NCBI GenBank assembly: GCA_002789955.1
Contig: PFUG01000335.1
Span: forward strand, 1,668-38,720
Direction of reading: 5' to 3'
Source of the DNA: Deltaproteobacteria bacterium CG_4_9_14_3_um_filter_63_12
Lineage (GTDB): Bacteria > Myxococcota_A > Bradymonadia > UBA4248 > UM-FILTER-63-12
Length of the DNA: 37,053 bases
Positions 5,773 through 14,378 of the stretch are shown one piece after another (position 1 is the stretch's first letter; each line of letters begins with the position of its first letter). The notes below the pieces were generated by a model. The model saw nothing but the letters and a program-made list of their open reading frames with translations. It had not been told where the DNA came from and searched no databases. The position numbers were made by a program, and so were the translations under genes.

Positions 5773-7161
5773 CTAACGTCGGCGGCGACCGACGACAAGC
5801 AGGGCGAACACACCGAAGCCGACCAGTAGGAGCGCTGGGTTCGAGGTCGTGCGCGAAGCGAGGGTGCAGCCACAACCCGAGTCATCTCCCTTCGTGGACT
5901 GTGCAACGACGACGGTGAAGCCGTTGGCCAGCGTGTCTTTTTGGCCGTCGGGGTTGGTCACTGTGAGGTCATAGGTGCCCGCCTCAGCATCCACGGGGAT
6001 CGTGAAGGTCAACTGGCTCAGATCGGCGCTCTGGATCACGGAGCGCTGGTGGGGACCGAAGTTCAAAGAGGCGCCGGTTTGGAAGTTGAGCCCAGTGACC
6101 GTGGCGGTGTCACCGCCCATGCCCTGGTCTGGGACAATGCCCGTAATGGCGGGCGGAAGCGCCGGATTGATGACCTCGCCTTCCTTGACCTCGAACGCCG
6201 AGGGATAGGTGAACAGCGCGCCGGAAGGGGTCTGAGCGATGAGATCGTAGACGCCGATGGCGAGGCTGTTCGGCACGGTCGCTTGGATGATGGTGTCGGA
6301 GCTAATGACGACGCCCGTCAGAGAGGTAGTTCCCAGCCGCACCGTGGTCCCATCGACGAATCCGGTCCCTCGAATCTGCACCAACTGTTCGGTCCCGAAC
6401 TGGGTTTGGCCCGGATCGATGGAGGTGATGGTCAAGGGATCGGGCGAGAAGATGTCGAGCTCTGCGTCCATGGCGGTGTCTTGGGGCTCGGCCACGTCGG
6501 CCGCCTCGGCCACGTCGGGCTCCGCCACGTCGAGCTCGGCGATGTCGGGCTCCGCTTCGAGCTCTACTGGCGTGCCGCTGGCGGTCTGCACGGTGACGCG
6601 CAGCACCCAGTCGCCCGTGAGCCCCAGGGTACTGGACGAAACCCAACCGAACCCTTCAGCGTTGATGGCGTTCACCGAGGCATTGATGGAGCCGTCGTTA
6701 TCCCGCGACGGCCCAGGAAACCCGTTGTGAGTGACGTCGAACGAAATCCAGAAAGCCCCAGACGCGACCGTCCAGTTCTCGGCGCTCAGGTCGATCGCGC
6801 TCAGGGCCGAATCCGACCCCTGAATTTGGTACTCACCAGCGCTATACAGCTCGGTACCTGGGAAATTCGGACTGAGGTCCGCGGCGGTCGCGTCGGGCGC
6901 GTACAGACGCACGGTCGTGTTCTGGGTTGACGCCGCTCCTGCGAAGAGAAACGAAACACTGGTAATGGTCAGGGGGTAGTCTCCGGCCACTGAGGAGAAC
7001 TTCCCCGCCCACTTCTCGCCCGCTGCAAAGCCCCCCTGAGCCGCGACGACGTCGCCCGAATTGAAGCCGTCGTTCTGCAGGGTTTTCTCGTCGGCAAACG
7101 CGGGGGACGTGAAGAACAGGATCACGAGGGCGATCTTTGACAGTAGCTTGATCCTCGACAT
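5773..7161 (-). CDS. Secreted TIG/IPT-domain protein with MYXO-CTERM-like tail
   Basis: 462 codons from the ATG at 7161, with GGAGAG eight bases upstream. Signal peptide to about residue 23 (SPAFA|DEK). Residues about 25-195 form a beta-rich N-terminal domain (variable, with VRLYAPDATAADLSP and WTVASGAFWISFDV) that may be a lectin- or choice-of-anchor-type fold. A low-complexity acidic linker follows, made of repeated DVAEPDVAE-type units (DNA about 6475-6560). Two TIG/IPT immunoglobulin-like domains come next (ITSIDPGQ and ITGIVPDQG are their first strands). The C-terminus is GCGCTLASR, a hydrophobic segment and RRRR: the Cys-then-TM-then-Arg layout of MYXO-CTERM sorting signals. It is probably displayed on the cell surface; the ligand is unknown. 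Confidence 0.85.
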   Translation of the reverse strand: MSRIKLLSKIALVILFFTSPAFADEKTLQNDGFNSGDVVAAQGGFAAGEKWAGKFSSVAGDYPLTITSVSFLFAGAASTQNTTVRLYAPDATAADLSPNFPGTELYSAGEYQIQGSDSALSAIDLSAENWTVASGAFWISFDVTHNGFPGPSRDNDGSINASVNAINAEGFGWVSSSTLGLTGDWVLRVTVQTASGTPVELEAEPDIAELDVAEPDVAEAADVAEPQDTAMDAELDIFSPDPLTITSIDPGQTQFGTEQLVQIRGTGFVDGTTVRLGTTSLTGVVISSDTIIQATVPNSLAIGVYDLIAQTPSGALFTYPSAFEVKEGEVINPALPPAITGIVPDQGMGGDTATVTGLNFQTGASLNFGPHQRSVIQSADLSQLTFTIPVDAEAGTYDLTVTNPDGQKDTLANGFTVVVAQSTKGDDSGCGCTLASRTTSNPALLLVGFGVFALLVVGRRRR

Positions 7162-7476
7162 TGGGCTCTCCAGAGTGATGCGGCTGCGCCAACCATGAAT
7201 TCTCGAAAGGCAGGATAGGTCTCTCACCCTGCGCCCGCAAACCTCTCTCGAAGAGAACGTGTTTGCTGGACTTTCACAGATGCGTGGGGACGACTCCCGG
7301 GAAAGAATGTATCATGCCCGGTGGGTCTGGGGAATCGCTGTTTGTCGCCGTCGGTCGCTGTTCTTGCAGAAGCGACTGCGACACAAAAAGTGGTGGCCGT
7401 CGACTGGACCGTGTTTTTCTCCCAACGGCCGATACCAAGCCCTGTAAGGCCAGCAAAACGTTCATCGAGAATCGCC
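7162..7476. other. Divergent intergenic region
   Basis: 315 bp between two divergent genes for secreted proteins; it must hold both promoters. The only structure seen is an imperfect pairing, GGCCGT (7395-7400) with ACGGCC (7425-7430), around a T-rich loop. No convincing -35/-10 pair, RNA gene or conserved small frame was found. Confidence 0.4.
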
Positions 7477-8061
7477 ATGTCTCACCGCTCCCTGTCGTTG
7501 CTCTTCCTTCTCGCGCTCGGCGCCTTCGGCCTTGTCGCACCCGCTCCGGTGGATGCGACCGTCGTGCTCTGGTCCGACGTCGAGACCCTCGCCGAAAACG
7601 CTGACCTCATCTTGGTTGGTGAGCTCATCGCCAACGACAGCGCCGAGCGCGCCGCCTCGTTTGGCATCTACACCGACTACACCTTCCAGGTCACCTCGGT
7701 GCTCAGCGGCGACGTAGGAGAGACCGTGATTGTACGCCTGCCTGGGGGGGAAGACGCGGGCCGCAGCGTGGTCGTCGCTGGGGTTCCCTCCTTCGAGTAC
7801 GGAGAGACCTACCTCCTCGTGTTGCACGGCATTCAACCCCAAGCCTACGGCGAAAGCGGTGACACTCCCTACTACGTGCCTCTTGGGCTCTCGCAAGGGG
7901 TTTGGACTTTGGAGTCTTATGGGTCCGAAATCGAGGCTGTTCAACGACATACCGACGTCGTCTTCCTCGACGGCGCTGGCCAGGTCGTCAACGTCGCCCC
8001 CGTCGAGAGCACGCCGCTGAGCACCCTCGGGGCGCGGCTCGCCCAGGGAGCGCAACGATGA
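7477..8061 (+). CDS. Secreted protein of unknown function, partner of the matrixin gene
   Basis: 194 residues from the ATG at 7477. Signal peptide to about residue 27 (LGAFGLVAPAPVDA). The mature protein begins TVVLWSDVETLAENADLILV, followed by GEL and a beta-rich domain (FQVTSVLSGDVGETVIVRLP, then GGED and a YGETYLLVL strand). This layout recurs beside matrixin-like genes in Myxococcota. No catalytic motif is visible. The stop codon overlaps the next start (ATGA), so the two are translationally coupled and probably act together outside the cell, for example as inhibitor, chaperone or substrate-binding partner of the protease (inference). Confidence 0.82.
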   Translation: MSHRSLSLLFLLALGAFGLVAPAPVDATVVLWSDVETLAENADLILVGELIANDSAERAASFGIYTDYTFQVTSVLSGDVGETVIVRLPGGEDAGRSVVVAGVPSFEYGETYLLVLHGIQPQAYGESGDTPYYVPLGLSQGVWTLESYGSEIEAVQRHTDVVFLDGAGQVVNVAPVESTPLSTLGARLAQGAQR

Positions 8062-9230
8062 AGACTCGACAGCTCCTCGGTGTGCTGCTGCTCGCACTCC
8101 TCTGGGTCCTCGGCCCGAGCCACGCCTTCGCCTACCTGCCCTCTGGACTGGTCTGGCTCCCAGAAGATCTCCCAGTGACCTACACCATCAACGAGCGAGG
8201 CAGCGACGACCTCTCTCTCGAGCAGCTCGAGGCGCTCTTCGCGGCCTCCTTCGCCACTTGGACCGAGGTCCCCTGCACGACGATCGCCGTCAGCTACCAA
8301 GGCCGCACCGCGACCGAGGCGGCCATCGACGAAGAGCACGTGATGTCCTTCGTCGAGAGTGGCTGGACGTTGGGCCCCAACGTGTTGGGCGCCAACTCCG
8401 CGGCCGTCATCAGCTTGCTCCCCAAACGCGTCTCTTCGGACATCACCTTCAACGGCGAGACCAAGACCTGGCGCATCGGGGGGGGCGGCGCCAACCTCAA
8501 CGTCATCGACCCACAGAGCGTCTTCACACACGAGATCGGCCACTTCTTCGGGCTGAGCCACACCAACGACGATGGCTCCGCGACCATGGCCGCCGCCTAC
8601 CTCCCCGACACCGGACAACGCAGCCTCTCCCACGACGACAAATGGGGAATCTGCGACCTCTATCCGAACGCCGCCTCGACCGGCGAATGCGATACGACCG
8701 ACGACCAATGCCCCCCGGACAGTGCCTGCGGACAGCTCGGCAACAACTTCTTCTGCATCGAAGCCCGCGACGGTTACGGTGACTTCTGCAACTCCTCGCA
8801 CATCAACTGCCAGGACACCTGCGTCTACACCCTACCCAATTTGACCGCCGGATTCTGCACCAAGCTCTGCGTCGCCGACGTCGACTGTGGCGACGGCGCC
8901 GAGTGCAAGCCCTTTGGCACCGTCCAAGTCTGCGCCCTCAAAGACGTTGCGCCCCCGGAAGCCGACGACTTCTCCACCGACACCAACGAAGCCGACGCCA
9001 CGAGCGGGTTCGACTTCGGCGTCGTCGACACTGGCTCCTCTGCGGACACCACCGCCTCAGCCGACGCAGACCTCGAAACCACCGACCAAGTGGATTCCGC
9101 GCTCACTCCGGGAGAGACCTCCGAGGGCTGTGGCTGCCGAATCGCCTCGTCCTCACCCCGTCGTTCTTGGTCTTGGTGGCTCGTAGCGCCGCTGGCGATT
9201 TTCTTCGGTTGGCGCCAGCAACGCCCCTGA
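8058..9230 (+). CDS. Matrixin-type zinc metalloprotease with MYXO-CTERM-like tail
   Basis: 390 residues. Signal peptide to about residue 25 (SHAFA|Y). The protease domain spans about 26-220, with the zinc site HEIGHFFGLSH at 158-168 (HExxHxxGxxH, Glu159 catalytic), and TMAAAYLPDTGQRSLSHDD after it in the Met-turn region. A Cys-rich module follows (about 225-310: CDTTDDQCPPDSACG, then CNSSHINCQDTC and CVADVDCGDGAEC), typical of disulfide-rich Myxococcota surface modules. Then come an acidic Asp/Thr/Ser linker and a C-terminus of GCGCRIASS, a Trp-rich hydrophobic segment and a short basic end. Metzincin activity is expected; the substrate is unknown. It is coupled to the upstream secreted-protein gene. 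Confidence 0.9.
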   Translation: MKTRQLLGVLLLALLWVLGPSHAFAYLPSGLVWLPEDLPVTYTINERGSDDLSLEQLEALFAASFATWTEVPCTTIAVSYQGRTATEAAIDEEHVMSFVESGWTLGPNVLGANSAAVISLLPKRVSSDITFNGETKTWRIGGGGANLNVIDPQSVFTHEIGHFFGLSHTNDDGSATMAAAYLPDTGQRSLSHDDKWGICDLYPNAASTGECDTTDDQCPPDSACGQLGNNFFCIEARDGYGDFCNSSHINCQDTCVYTLPNLTAGFCTKLCVADVDCGDGAECKPFGTVQVCALKDVAPPEADDFSTDTNEADATSGFDFGVVDTGSSADTTASADADLETTDQVDSALTPGETSEGCGCRIASSSPRRSWSWWLVAPLAIFFGWRQQRP

Positions 9231-9246
9231 AAACACGCCGAGCCGC

Positions 9247-9573
9247 CTATCCGTGACAGTCTTGGCAGCGGTCGGCCCAGGGCATCTCGCGCAGCGAGGT
9301 CAGACCCAGGTCGACGTTGCACTCGGAGCAGCGTCCGTAGGCGTCGTTGTCGTCGTCGAGCAGCTTGCGCTTGTCGTTGAGGAAACTGAGGTAGGCGCGC
9401 AGTCGATCCTCAGCACGCATCCCAGGCGTGACGTCGGCGATACGGTCGATGTTCGTCAGATCGAGCTTCTTGCCCGAGAGGAGATCGGTCAGCTTCGTGG
9501 CGATCTCTTGTCCCTTCTTCAGCAGCAGCTCTCGCAGCTCGAGCCGCGCGTTCTCACCAAATCTCAAGGTCAT
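9247..9573 (-). CDS. DksA/TraR-like zinc-finger protein
   Basis: 108 residues. An N-terminal helical segment (LELRELLLKKGQEIATKLTD) and a coiled helix (AEDRLRAYLSFLNDKRKLLD) precede a four-Cys zinc site, CSEC then CQDC 17 residues later, at the C-terminus. This is the layout of DksA/TraR proteins that enter the RNA polymerase secondary channel. It is shorter than E. coli DksA (151) and the coiled-coil tip Asp residues cannot be assigned with certainty, so a direct ppGpp role is not claimed. It follows a protein of unknown function on the same strand after 37 bp, probably one operon. Confidence 0.82.
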   Translation of the reverse strand: MTLRFGENARLELRELLLKKGQEIATKLTDLLSGKKLDLTNIDRIADVTPGMRAEDRLRAYLSFLNDKRKLLDDDNDAYGRCSECNVDLGLTSLREMPWADRCQDCHG

Positions 9574-9610
9574 AGTTCACTCCGAAGCTCTCGTAATGTT
9601 TCGCTCTTGC

Positions 9611-10180
9611 TCAAGCCAATGTGCTCAGCAGCACGACACGGTACACGGGCTGGTACTCATCTCGATAGGTTTTCGAATGGGAGAGGGCGATAAATCCTGC
9701 GTCCTTGGCCTGACTCAAGGTCGCACGGAAGTCTGACACCTCGAACCCGACCTCCTCGAAGCGCTCGGCCTTGAGCGCCGCGGACACGATGGACAGCACC
9801 CACTCGAGCTCGGCTGGAGCGCCGTTCATCTGGGCCGCGCTCTCGCACATCGCATGGTAGAGCCGCGTGGCGTCCCCGCCGGAGCGCAAGTAAGGACGCA
9901 GGTAGATGCGAGCAAGCTGACGGTCCTCGTCCAGCATCTCCACCACATCTTCCCACTCACGCACCTCGAGGTCGAGCTCGGCCAGCTCTCGCGCGAGCCG
10001 CTCTTTCGCTGCTTGCCGATTGGCAAGGAGGTGCTTGGGGCCGTTCACGAACTGGTGCAGCAATGTGTAGAGGTCCACGGCTTCCATGTCGGGATAGCGC
10101 TCGAGGTGCTCCTCGCACAGGGCGATCACCTTCTCTTCCAGTCGGTTTCGATCCGCGCCGTTGCCCTCACCCATACCCAC
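9611..10180 (-). CDS. Conserved helical protein of unknown function
   Basis: 189 residues, from ATG at 10180 with GGGAG about ten bases upstream; a second ATG two codons in is also possible. Mostly acidic helices (NRLEEKVIALCEEHLERYPD, then LLHQFVNGPKHLL and KERLARELAELDLEVREWED), followed by a conserved-looking C-terminal part (GFEVSDFRATLSQAKDAGFI and YRDEYQPVYRVV). No signal peptide, membrane segment or catalytic motif is visible. I do not recognise the family. It leads a probable two-gene operon with the DksA-like zinc-finger gene, which hints at a cytoplasmic regulatory role; this is inference from context only. Confidence 0.75.
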   Translation of the reverse strand: MGMGEGNGADRNRLEEKVIALCEEHLERYPDMEAVDLYTLLHQFVNGPKHLLANRQAAKERLARELAELDLEVREWEDVVEMLDEDRQLARIYLRPYLRSGGDATRLYHAMCESAAQMNGAPAELEWVLSIVSAALKAERFEEVGFEVSDFRATLSQAKDAGFIALSHSKTYRDEYQPVYRVVLLSTLA

Positions 10181-10230
10181 ACTCCCTTTTTATTTCAAAA
10201 AGTTGCACTGAAGAATCGGCCTTAGATTTC

Positions 10231-10285
10231 GGGGCACCCACAAGGGGCCCACAAAGGGTGCCCCGGGCACCCACAAGGGGTGCCC
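10231..10285 (-). repeat. Twin GGGCACCC hairpins at the 3' end of the MurC-like gene
   Basis: Two adjacent inverted repeats: GGGGCACCC (10231-10239) with GGGTGCCCC (10256-10264), and GGGCACCC (10265-10272) with GGGTGCCC (10278-10285). They share the ACAAGGGG loop sequence and abut the TAG of the minus-strand ligase gene. The element resembles dispersed GGGxGCACCC-type palindromes seen between genes in many bacteria. It may end or stabilise the ligase mRNA. Confidence 0.8.
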
Positions 10286-11689
10286 CTACCGACGATTGGC
10301 TGTGTGGTGTTCGCAGACCCTTCTCGCCATGTCGAAGAGCGCCCCCCCACCAAAGACTATCGCCACTGTGCCGGCGCTCAACGTTCGCAATTGGGTCTCG
10401 ATGGCGTCGATGGAGGGGGAGCTCACGACGCGCACGCCGGCCTCGCGTAGGGCTACGGCGAGGTCTTCGCCTGAGATCCCAGGCACAGGGGCCTCACCTC
10501 CAGGATCCATGGGCGCCAAATACACGACATCGGCTCCTGACAAGGCTCGTAGGTAGTCCGCCCAGAGAAACGACAGCAAACTGTAGCGGAACGGCTGAAA
10601 GACCGCGTGCACCTCTTCAAAATGGCGCGCCCGCAGGGAGGCCAGATTCCCTTCGATGCTCGTGGGATGACTGGTGTAGTCGGTGATGAGCACGCGCCCG
10701 TTGACCTCGACCTCTTGGAAGCGATCGACCAACCCCTCATAGGCTCTCGCGGCGCGCTGCACGGCGAGGAAATCGACGCCCAGCTCGAGCGCCAGCGCCG
10801 CCGCGCTGAGCACGTTGCGTGCGTTGAGCGCGCCCTTTAGTCCGGTCTCCAGCTCACCCAGGTGCTCACCGTGGCGCCAGAGCTCGAACTGGACCCGACC
10901 GTCGGGCAGGGCGGTGAGGGCGCGGCCCTGGATGTCGCCGACGTCGAAGCCACAGGTGACGACCGCGCCGAGGCCGCCGACCCGCTCGAAGAGGGCCCGA
11001 GAGCCGCTCTCGTTGAGGCCCAGCACGAAGCGTCCCGGCCCGCCGTGCGGGCTCTGCGAGTGGGCTTCGAAGAAGTGGCGAACAAGCCCCTCGAAGGCCT
11101 CGAGAACCGCCTCGAAGGTGCCGTAAGTGTCGAGGTGATCCGGCTCGACGTTGTTGATCAGGAGGTGATTCGGGCGGTGCAAGAGGTGGGTTCGGTCGGA
11201 CTCGTCGACCTCGGCGACCAGGAAGCGCGAACCGTCGTGGTGCTCGGTGGCGCGTTCGGTCGCGCGCAGCTTGGCTCCGAGCACATAGCTGACGGGCGCC
11301 TCGAGCATGGAGACCAGCGCGCCGGCGGTGGTGCCCTTGCCGTGCGTGCCGCAGACCGCCACACCGTTGGGGTGGGAGCGCACGAAGCGGGCGAGCAACT
11401 CGCCGCGCAGGATCACCTCGAGACCGCGCTGATGGGCCGCGGCGAGGACGGGGTTGGACTCAGGGATCGCCGACGAGCTCACCACGAGCTCGGCGCCCTC
11501 GAGTTGCTGGGGATCGTGCGAGCCATAGACCCTGATGCCGTCGGGCTCGAGCTCGGCTGCAGCGCTGGCGCGACGGTCAGAGCCGCTGACCAAGTGGCCT
11601 TTCGCCGCCGCATAGCGCGCCAACGCGCTCATGCCGGCGCCGCCGATGCCGATGAAGTGCAACCGATGGGGAACCGCTGTTGTGCTCAC
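10286..11689 (-). CDS. MurC-like Mur ligase (UDP-N-acetylmuramate-amino acid ligase family)
   Basis: 467 residues from GTG at 11689 (GAGG about ten bases upstream); an ATG at 11725 would add 12 residues. N-terminal Rossmann domain with FIGIGGAGMSALA; P-loop GTHGKGTTAG; EVDESDRTHL; NNVEPDHLD; NARNVLSAAALA; C-terminal domain with RFQEVEVNG and VFQPFRYS. It therefore has all three Mur-ligase domains in order. Departures from canonical MurC: GKGTT in place of GKTTT (FolC-like), DYTSHPTS in place of DDYxHHPTE, and FQPFRYS in place of FQPHRYSR. It stands outside any cell-wall gene cluster. It could be a divergent MurC, an Mpl-like recycling ligase, or a ligase for another substrate. Location would be cytoplasm. 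Confidence 0.85.
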   Translation of the reverse strand: MSTTAVPHRLHFIGIGGAGMSALARYAAAKGHLVSGSDRRASAAAELEPDGIRVYGSHDPQQLEGAELVVSSSAIPESNPVLAAAHQRGLEVILRGELLARFVRSHPNGVAVCGTHGKGTTAGALVSMLEAPVSYVLGAKLRATERATEHHDGSRFLVAEVDESDRTHLLHRPNHLLINNVEPDHLDTYGTFEAVLEAFEGLVRHFFEAHSQSPHGGPGRFVLGLNESGSRALFERVGGLGAVVTCGFDVGDIQGRALTALPDGRVQFELWRHGEHLGELETGLKGALNARNVLSAAALALELGVDFLAVQRAARAYEGLVDRFQEVEVNGRVLITDYTSHPTSIEGNLASLRARHFEEVHAVFQPFRYSLLSFLWADYLRALSGADVVYLAPMDPGGEAPVPGISGEDLAVALREAGVRVVSSPSIDAIETQLRTLSAGTVAIVFGGGALFDMARRVCEHHTANRR

Positions 11690-11921
11690 GACGAGTTCGC
11701 CTCTCTGTGCCCGCCGCTCCAGCACAGCAGGCTCGTTTCGAGCCAGCTGGCGTGACGAGTCGCGCGCGAAATCCGAGTGGCATGTATAAAGAGCCCGCGC
11801 GCCGCCCGCAAGTCAGACCCTGCTGGCGTCCGATTCCACACTTGGCTAGGATTCACCTCTCGACTTCGACTCTCGCTTTGCTCCCGCCGTACGTGTGGGC
11901 GACGACCGACAGGAAATGGCC

Positions 11922-13094
11922 ATGGCACAATCCACTCCGCTTCGGGCGCTCTGCGTCTCGTTCATTCTGTTGCTCCTCACGTGCGCCGGTTGCGTCGGTG
12001 GCAGCCGCCACGGCGATGGCGACGTGGACCCCGACGCCGACAAGGACCTCACTAGCGCGGGCGACGTCGACAACGACACCCCATTGGACCTCATCACCGA
12101 CTTCAACAGCGACACGCCGCTGCCCGATGGCGTCGAATGCCTCGAGGGCATGGCCCGCTGTGCGGCCGACAACATGAGCATCGAGGTCTGCACTCGAAAC
12201 GGAGTCTTCGGCGCCAACATCGCCTGCCCGAACGGCTGCAGCGCAGGCAAGTGCCTGACAGAGGCCTCCCCAGGCTCCTGTCCCCTGGCTTTCGACCTGT
12301 CGCTCGGCACTGCGGTGAGCGGGAACACCAAAGACGCCGCCCTCTCGTCCCATGTGTGGAGCGCCGACTGCACTGCCGCCTACGGCGACGCCACCACCGG
12401 TCCAGAGCTGTGGTACTCCCTCGATGTCCCCTACACGACGGCGGTGGAGGTCACGCTCAATCCCCTCTCGGCGACTTACTTCGGTGTGTATTTACGGGGC
12501 AACTGCAGCGACACCAAAACCGAAGTGGCGAGAGCCTGCGACGGGAACCTCAGCGTCTCCACTCCCACCGTCATCCCAACGATCCTCGCCAAGGGCCAAT
12601 ACTACCTCGCGGTCGACGACTTCGCTGAGGCCGGCAACGGCACCGGTGCCTTCGACCTGCGCGTCGACGAGGTCATCACGCCGACCTGCCACGGACAGGT
12701 CCCCGGGCTGCTCGACCTCTCCAGTGGCATGGCGACCGCCGTCGGCAACACGGCCTCTGGCTCTTCAGGAACCCGCTGGCAGACCTACGACTGCCCGTTC
12801 AACCTCGACACCGTCGGCAACGAGATGATCTACGCCTTCGCCCTGCGTGAGCCGCGCCAAGTCCGGGTCACGGCTGTCGCCACGGCGCCCGACACCTCCA
12901 AGCTCGGCCTCTACATGCGCACCGACTGCGAAGAGCGCTACTCCCAGACCCAGTGTGCCTACGACGACGGAACTGGCCGGGACGCCAGCTTCACAGCGAC
13001 CCTGGCGCCCGGCGCCTACTACCTCTTCGTCGACGACCTGGCGAGCACCCAAGACGAACCCCAAGAGTTCGAGTTGCTGGTCGAAGTCCTCTGA
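11922..13094 (+). CDS. Lipoprotein with two PPC-like beta domains
   Basis: 390 residues from ATG 11922 (AGGA seven bases upstream; the in-frame ATG at 11916 overlaps this site). Lipoprotein signal ending in LTCAGC (Cys about 22), then an Asp-rich linker (DGDVDPDADKDLTSAGDVD). A short Cys-paired segment (CLEGMARCAADNMSIEVC) resembles the Cys pattern of secreted Myxococcota modules. Two copies of a beta domain follow (about 125-255 and 260-390), each with a GPELWYSL- or GNEMIYAF-type strand and a G(Q/A)YYL(A/F)VDD strand, the pattern of bacterial pre-peptidase C-terminal (PPC) domains. No enzyme motif is seen. Surface exposure is likely; the partner is unknown. It stands alone, divergent from the MurC-like gene. 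Confidence 0.82.
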   Translation: MAQSTPLRALCVSFILLLLTCAGCVGGSRHGDGDVDPDADKDLTSAGDVDNDTPLDLITDFNSDTPLPDGVECLEGMARCAADNMSIEVCTRNGVFGANIACPNGCSAGKCLTEASPGSCPLAFDLSLGTAVSGNTKDAALSSHVWSADCTAAYGDATTGPELWYSLDVPYTTAVEVTLNPLSATYFGVYLRGNCSDTKTEVARACDGNLSVSTPTVIPTILAKGQYYLAVDDFAEAGNGTGAFDLRVDEVITPTCHGQVPGLLDLSSGMATAVGNTASGSSGTRWQTYDCPFNLDTVGNEMIYAFALREPRQVRVTAVATAPDTSKLGLYMRTDCEERYSQTQCAYDDGTGRDASFTATLAPGAYYLFVDDLASTQDEPQEFELLVEVL

Positions 13095-13328
13095 ACCTGT
13101 TTCTTGGGAGTTGGGCACGCGAAGCTGTGCTCAGCTTCCTGCGACTGCTCTCGTCTGCCCAGTCGCGCGTAGGGACGCGAGGCGGCTCGCTTCGAGCCAT
13201 CTCTGTTCCAAGTAGCGCGTGAAAAATTCTTTGGCTGGCCGTTGACCGCTCGACAAGCAAGTCCGCGTGGCCGGCCGCTGAGAGGGAGCACTTATCTCTG
13301 AGGACTACGTCGTGAAATCCGCTCGGCA

Positions 13329-14207
13329 TCAGCGGCCGAGGTCTCGGTGCGCGATACGAGGCGTTGTGCCCGCCGCCTCGAAAACCTCGCGCAGCGACTC
13401 GACGAGCGCGACTGAGCGGTGGTGTCCGCCGGTGCAGCCGATGGCGACCGTCAGGTAACCCCGCCCCTCGGCCTCATAGCGCGGCAGCAGGAACTGAAAC
13501 AAGACCTCGAGCTGATGCAGGAACTGGCGCGCATCTTCGCTTCCTAGGACATAGGCGCTCACGGCCTCATCGACGCCATTGAGGGCGCGCAGCTCGGGGA
13601 CGAAGTAAGGGTTGGGCAGGAAGCGCACGTCGAACATCAGGTCGGCTTCCGCGGGCACTCCGTGCTTGAAGCCGAAGCTCATGACGGTCAGCGCCATTCC
13701 CGTGGCCTTGCCCTGACGGTAGCGGTCCGAGATGACGCGCTTGAGTTGGTGCGGCGAGAGGCGGCTCGTGTCGATGGTGACGTGCGGTAGGCCCTCGAGG
13801 GGCTTGAGTCGACGCCGCTCTTCGTCGATGCCGTCGCGCACGGCGCCCTCGCCGGAGAGCGGGTGCTGACGTCGGGTCTCGCTGTAGCGGCGCACCAGGA
13901 CGTCGTCCTGTGCGTCGAGAAAGACCAGCTCCACGGGCGCCTGAGAGGCGATGATGCGCCCGAGCACCTCGGTCACGTCGTCGAGAAAATGTTGTTCTCG
14001 GCAGTCGATGACCAGCGCGACCCGGTCGATGTCCCCACGTGACGCCACCAACTCCAGGAACGTGTCCATGAGCGGCAACGGGAGGTTGTCGATGCAGTAG
14101 AAACCCATGTCCTCGAGGGCTCTGACTGCGGTCGTCTTGCCGCTTCCACCCAAACCGGAGATCACCAAGAGCTGCGAGAGGGCTTGCGAGTGAGGGCTGG
14201 GTTGCAT
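13329..14207 (-). CDS. rapZ: RapZ/YvcJ-family RNase adapter and nucleotide-binding protein
   Basis: 292 residues, close to the family length (about 285). N-terminal kinase-like P-loop domain with GLGGSGKTT at 18-26 (family usually GLSGSGKS), then GFYCIDNLPLPLM, ALVIDCRE, LVFLDAQDDVLVRRYSETRR and HPL. The C-terminal domain has MSFGFKHGVPAEADLMFDVR, NPYFVPELR and GCTGGHHRSV, the signature of the metabolite-binding half. In E. coli RapZ senses glucosamine-6-phosphate and adapts RNase E to a small RNA; in other bacteria YvcJ links to cell-wall metabolism. The GlmZ role may not hold here. It is transcribed divergently from rsgA. Confidence 0.95.
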   Translation of the reverse strand: MQPSPHSQALSQLLVISGLGGSGKTTAVRALEDMGFYCIDNLPLPLMDTFLELVASRGDIDRVALVIDCREQHFLDDVTEVLGRIIASQAPVELVFLDAQDDVLVRRYSETRRQHPLSGEGAVRDGIDEERRRLKPLEGLPHVTIDTSRLSPHQLKRVISDRYRQGKATGMALTVMSFGFKHGVPAEADLMFDVRFLPNPYFVPELRALNGVDEAVSAYVLGSEDARQFLHQLEVLFQFLLPRYEAEGRGYLTVAIGCTGGHHRSVALVESLREVFEAAGTTPRIAHRDLGR

Positions 14208-14378
14208 AGGTATGGTCTCTTCGGCCGCAGGTTCCGGCGCAGTCTACCACTATTGCCCTCTGCCGTCCCAAATTGGCGACTCAGCGCGACTCTCGTGTGA
14301 CGTCCTGGTGTCGGGCGGCGTTCGAGCCGCAAAGTCGTCCGGGATCGAGGGGGCCAAGGAGATTGGCCAGGAGGGCGT

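Noticed and set aside
13273-13337. GGCCGCTGA / TCAGCGGCC inverted repeat as a terminator of rapZ
   Set aside because: The arms are 47 bp apart and one includes the rapZ stop codon; there is no T-run, so chance is likely in such GC-rich DNA.
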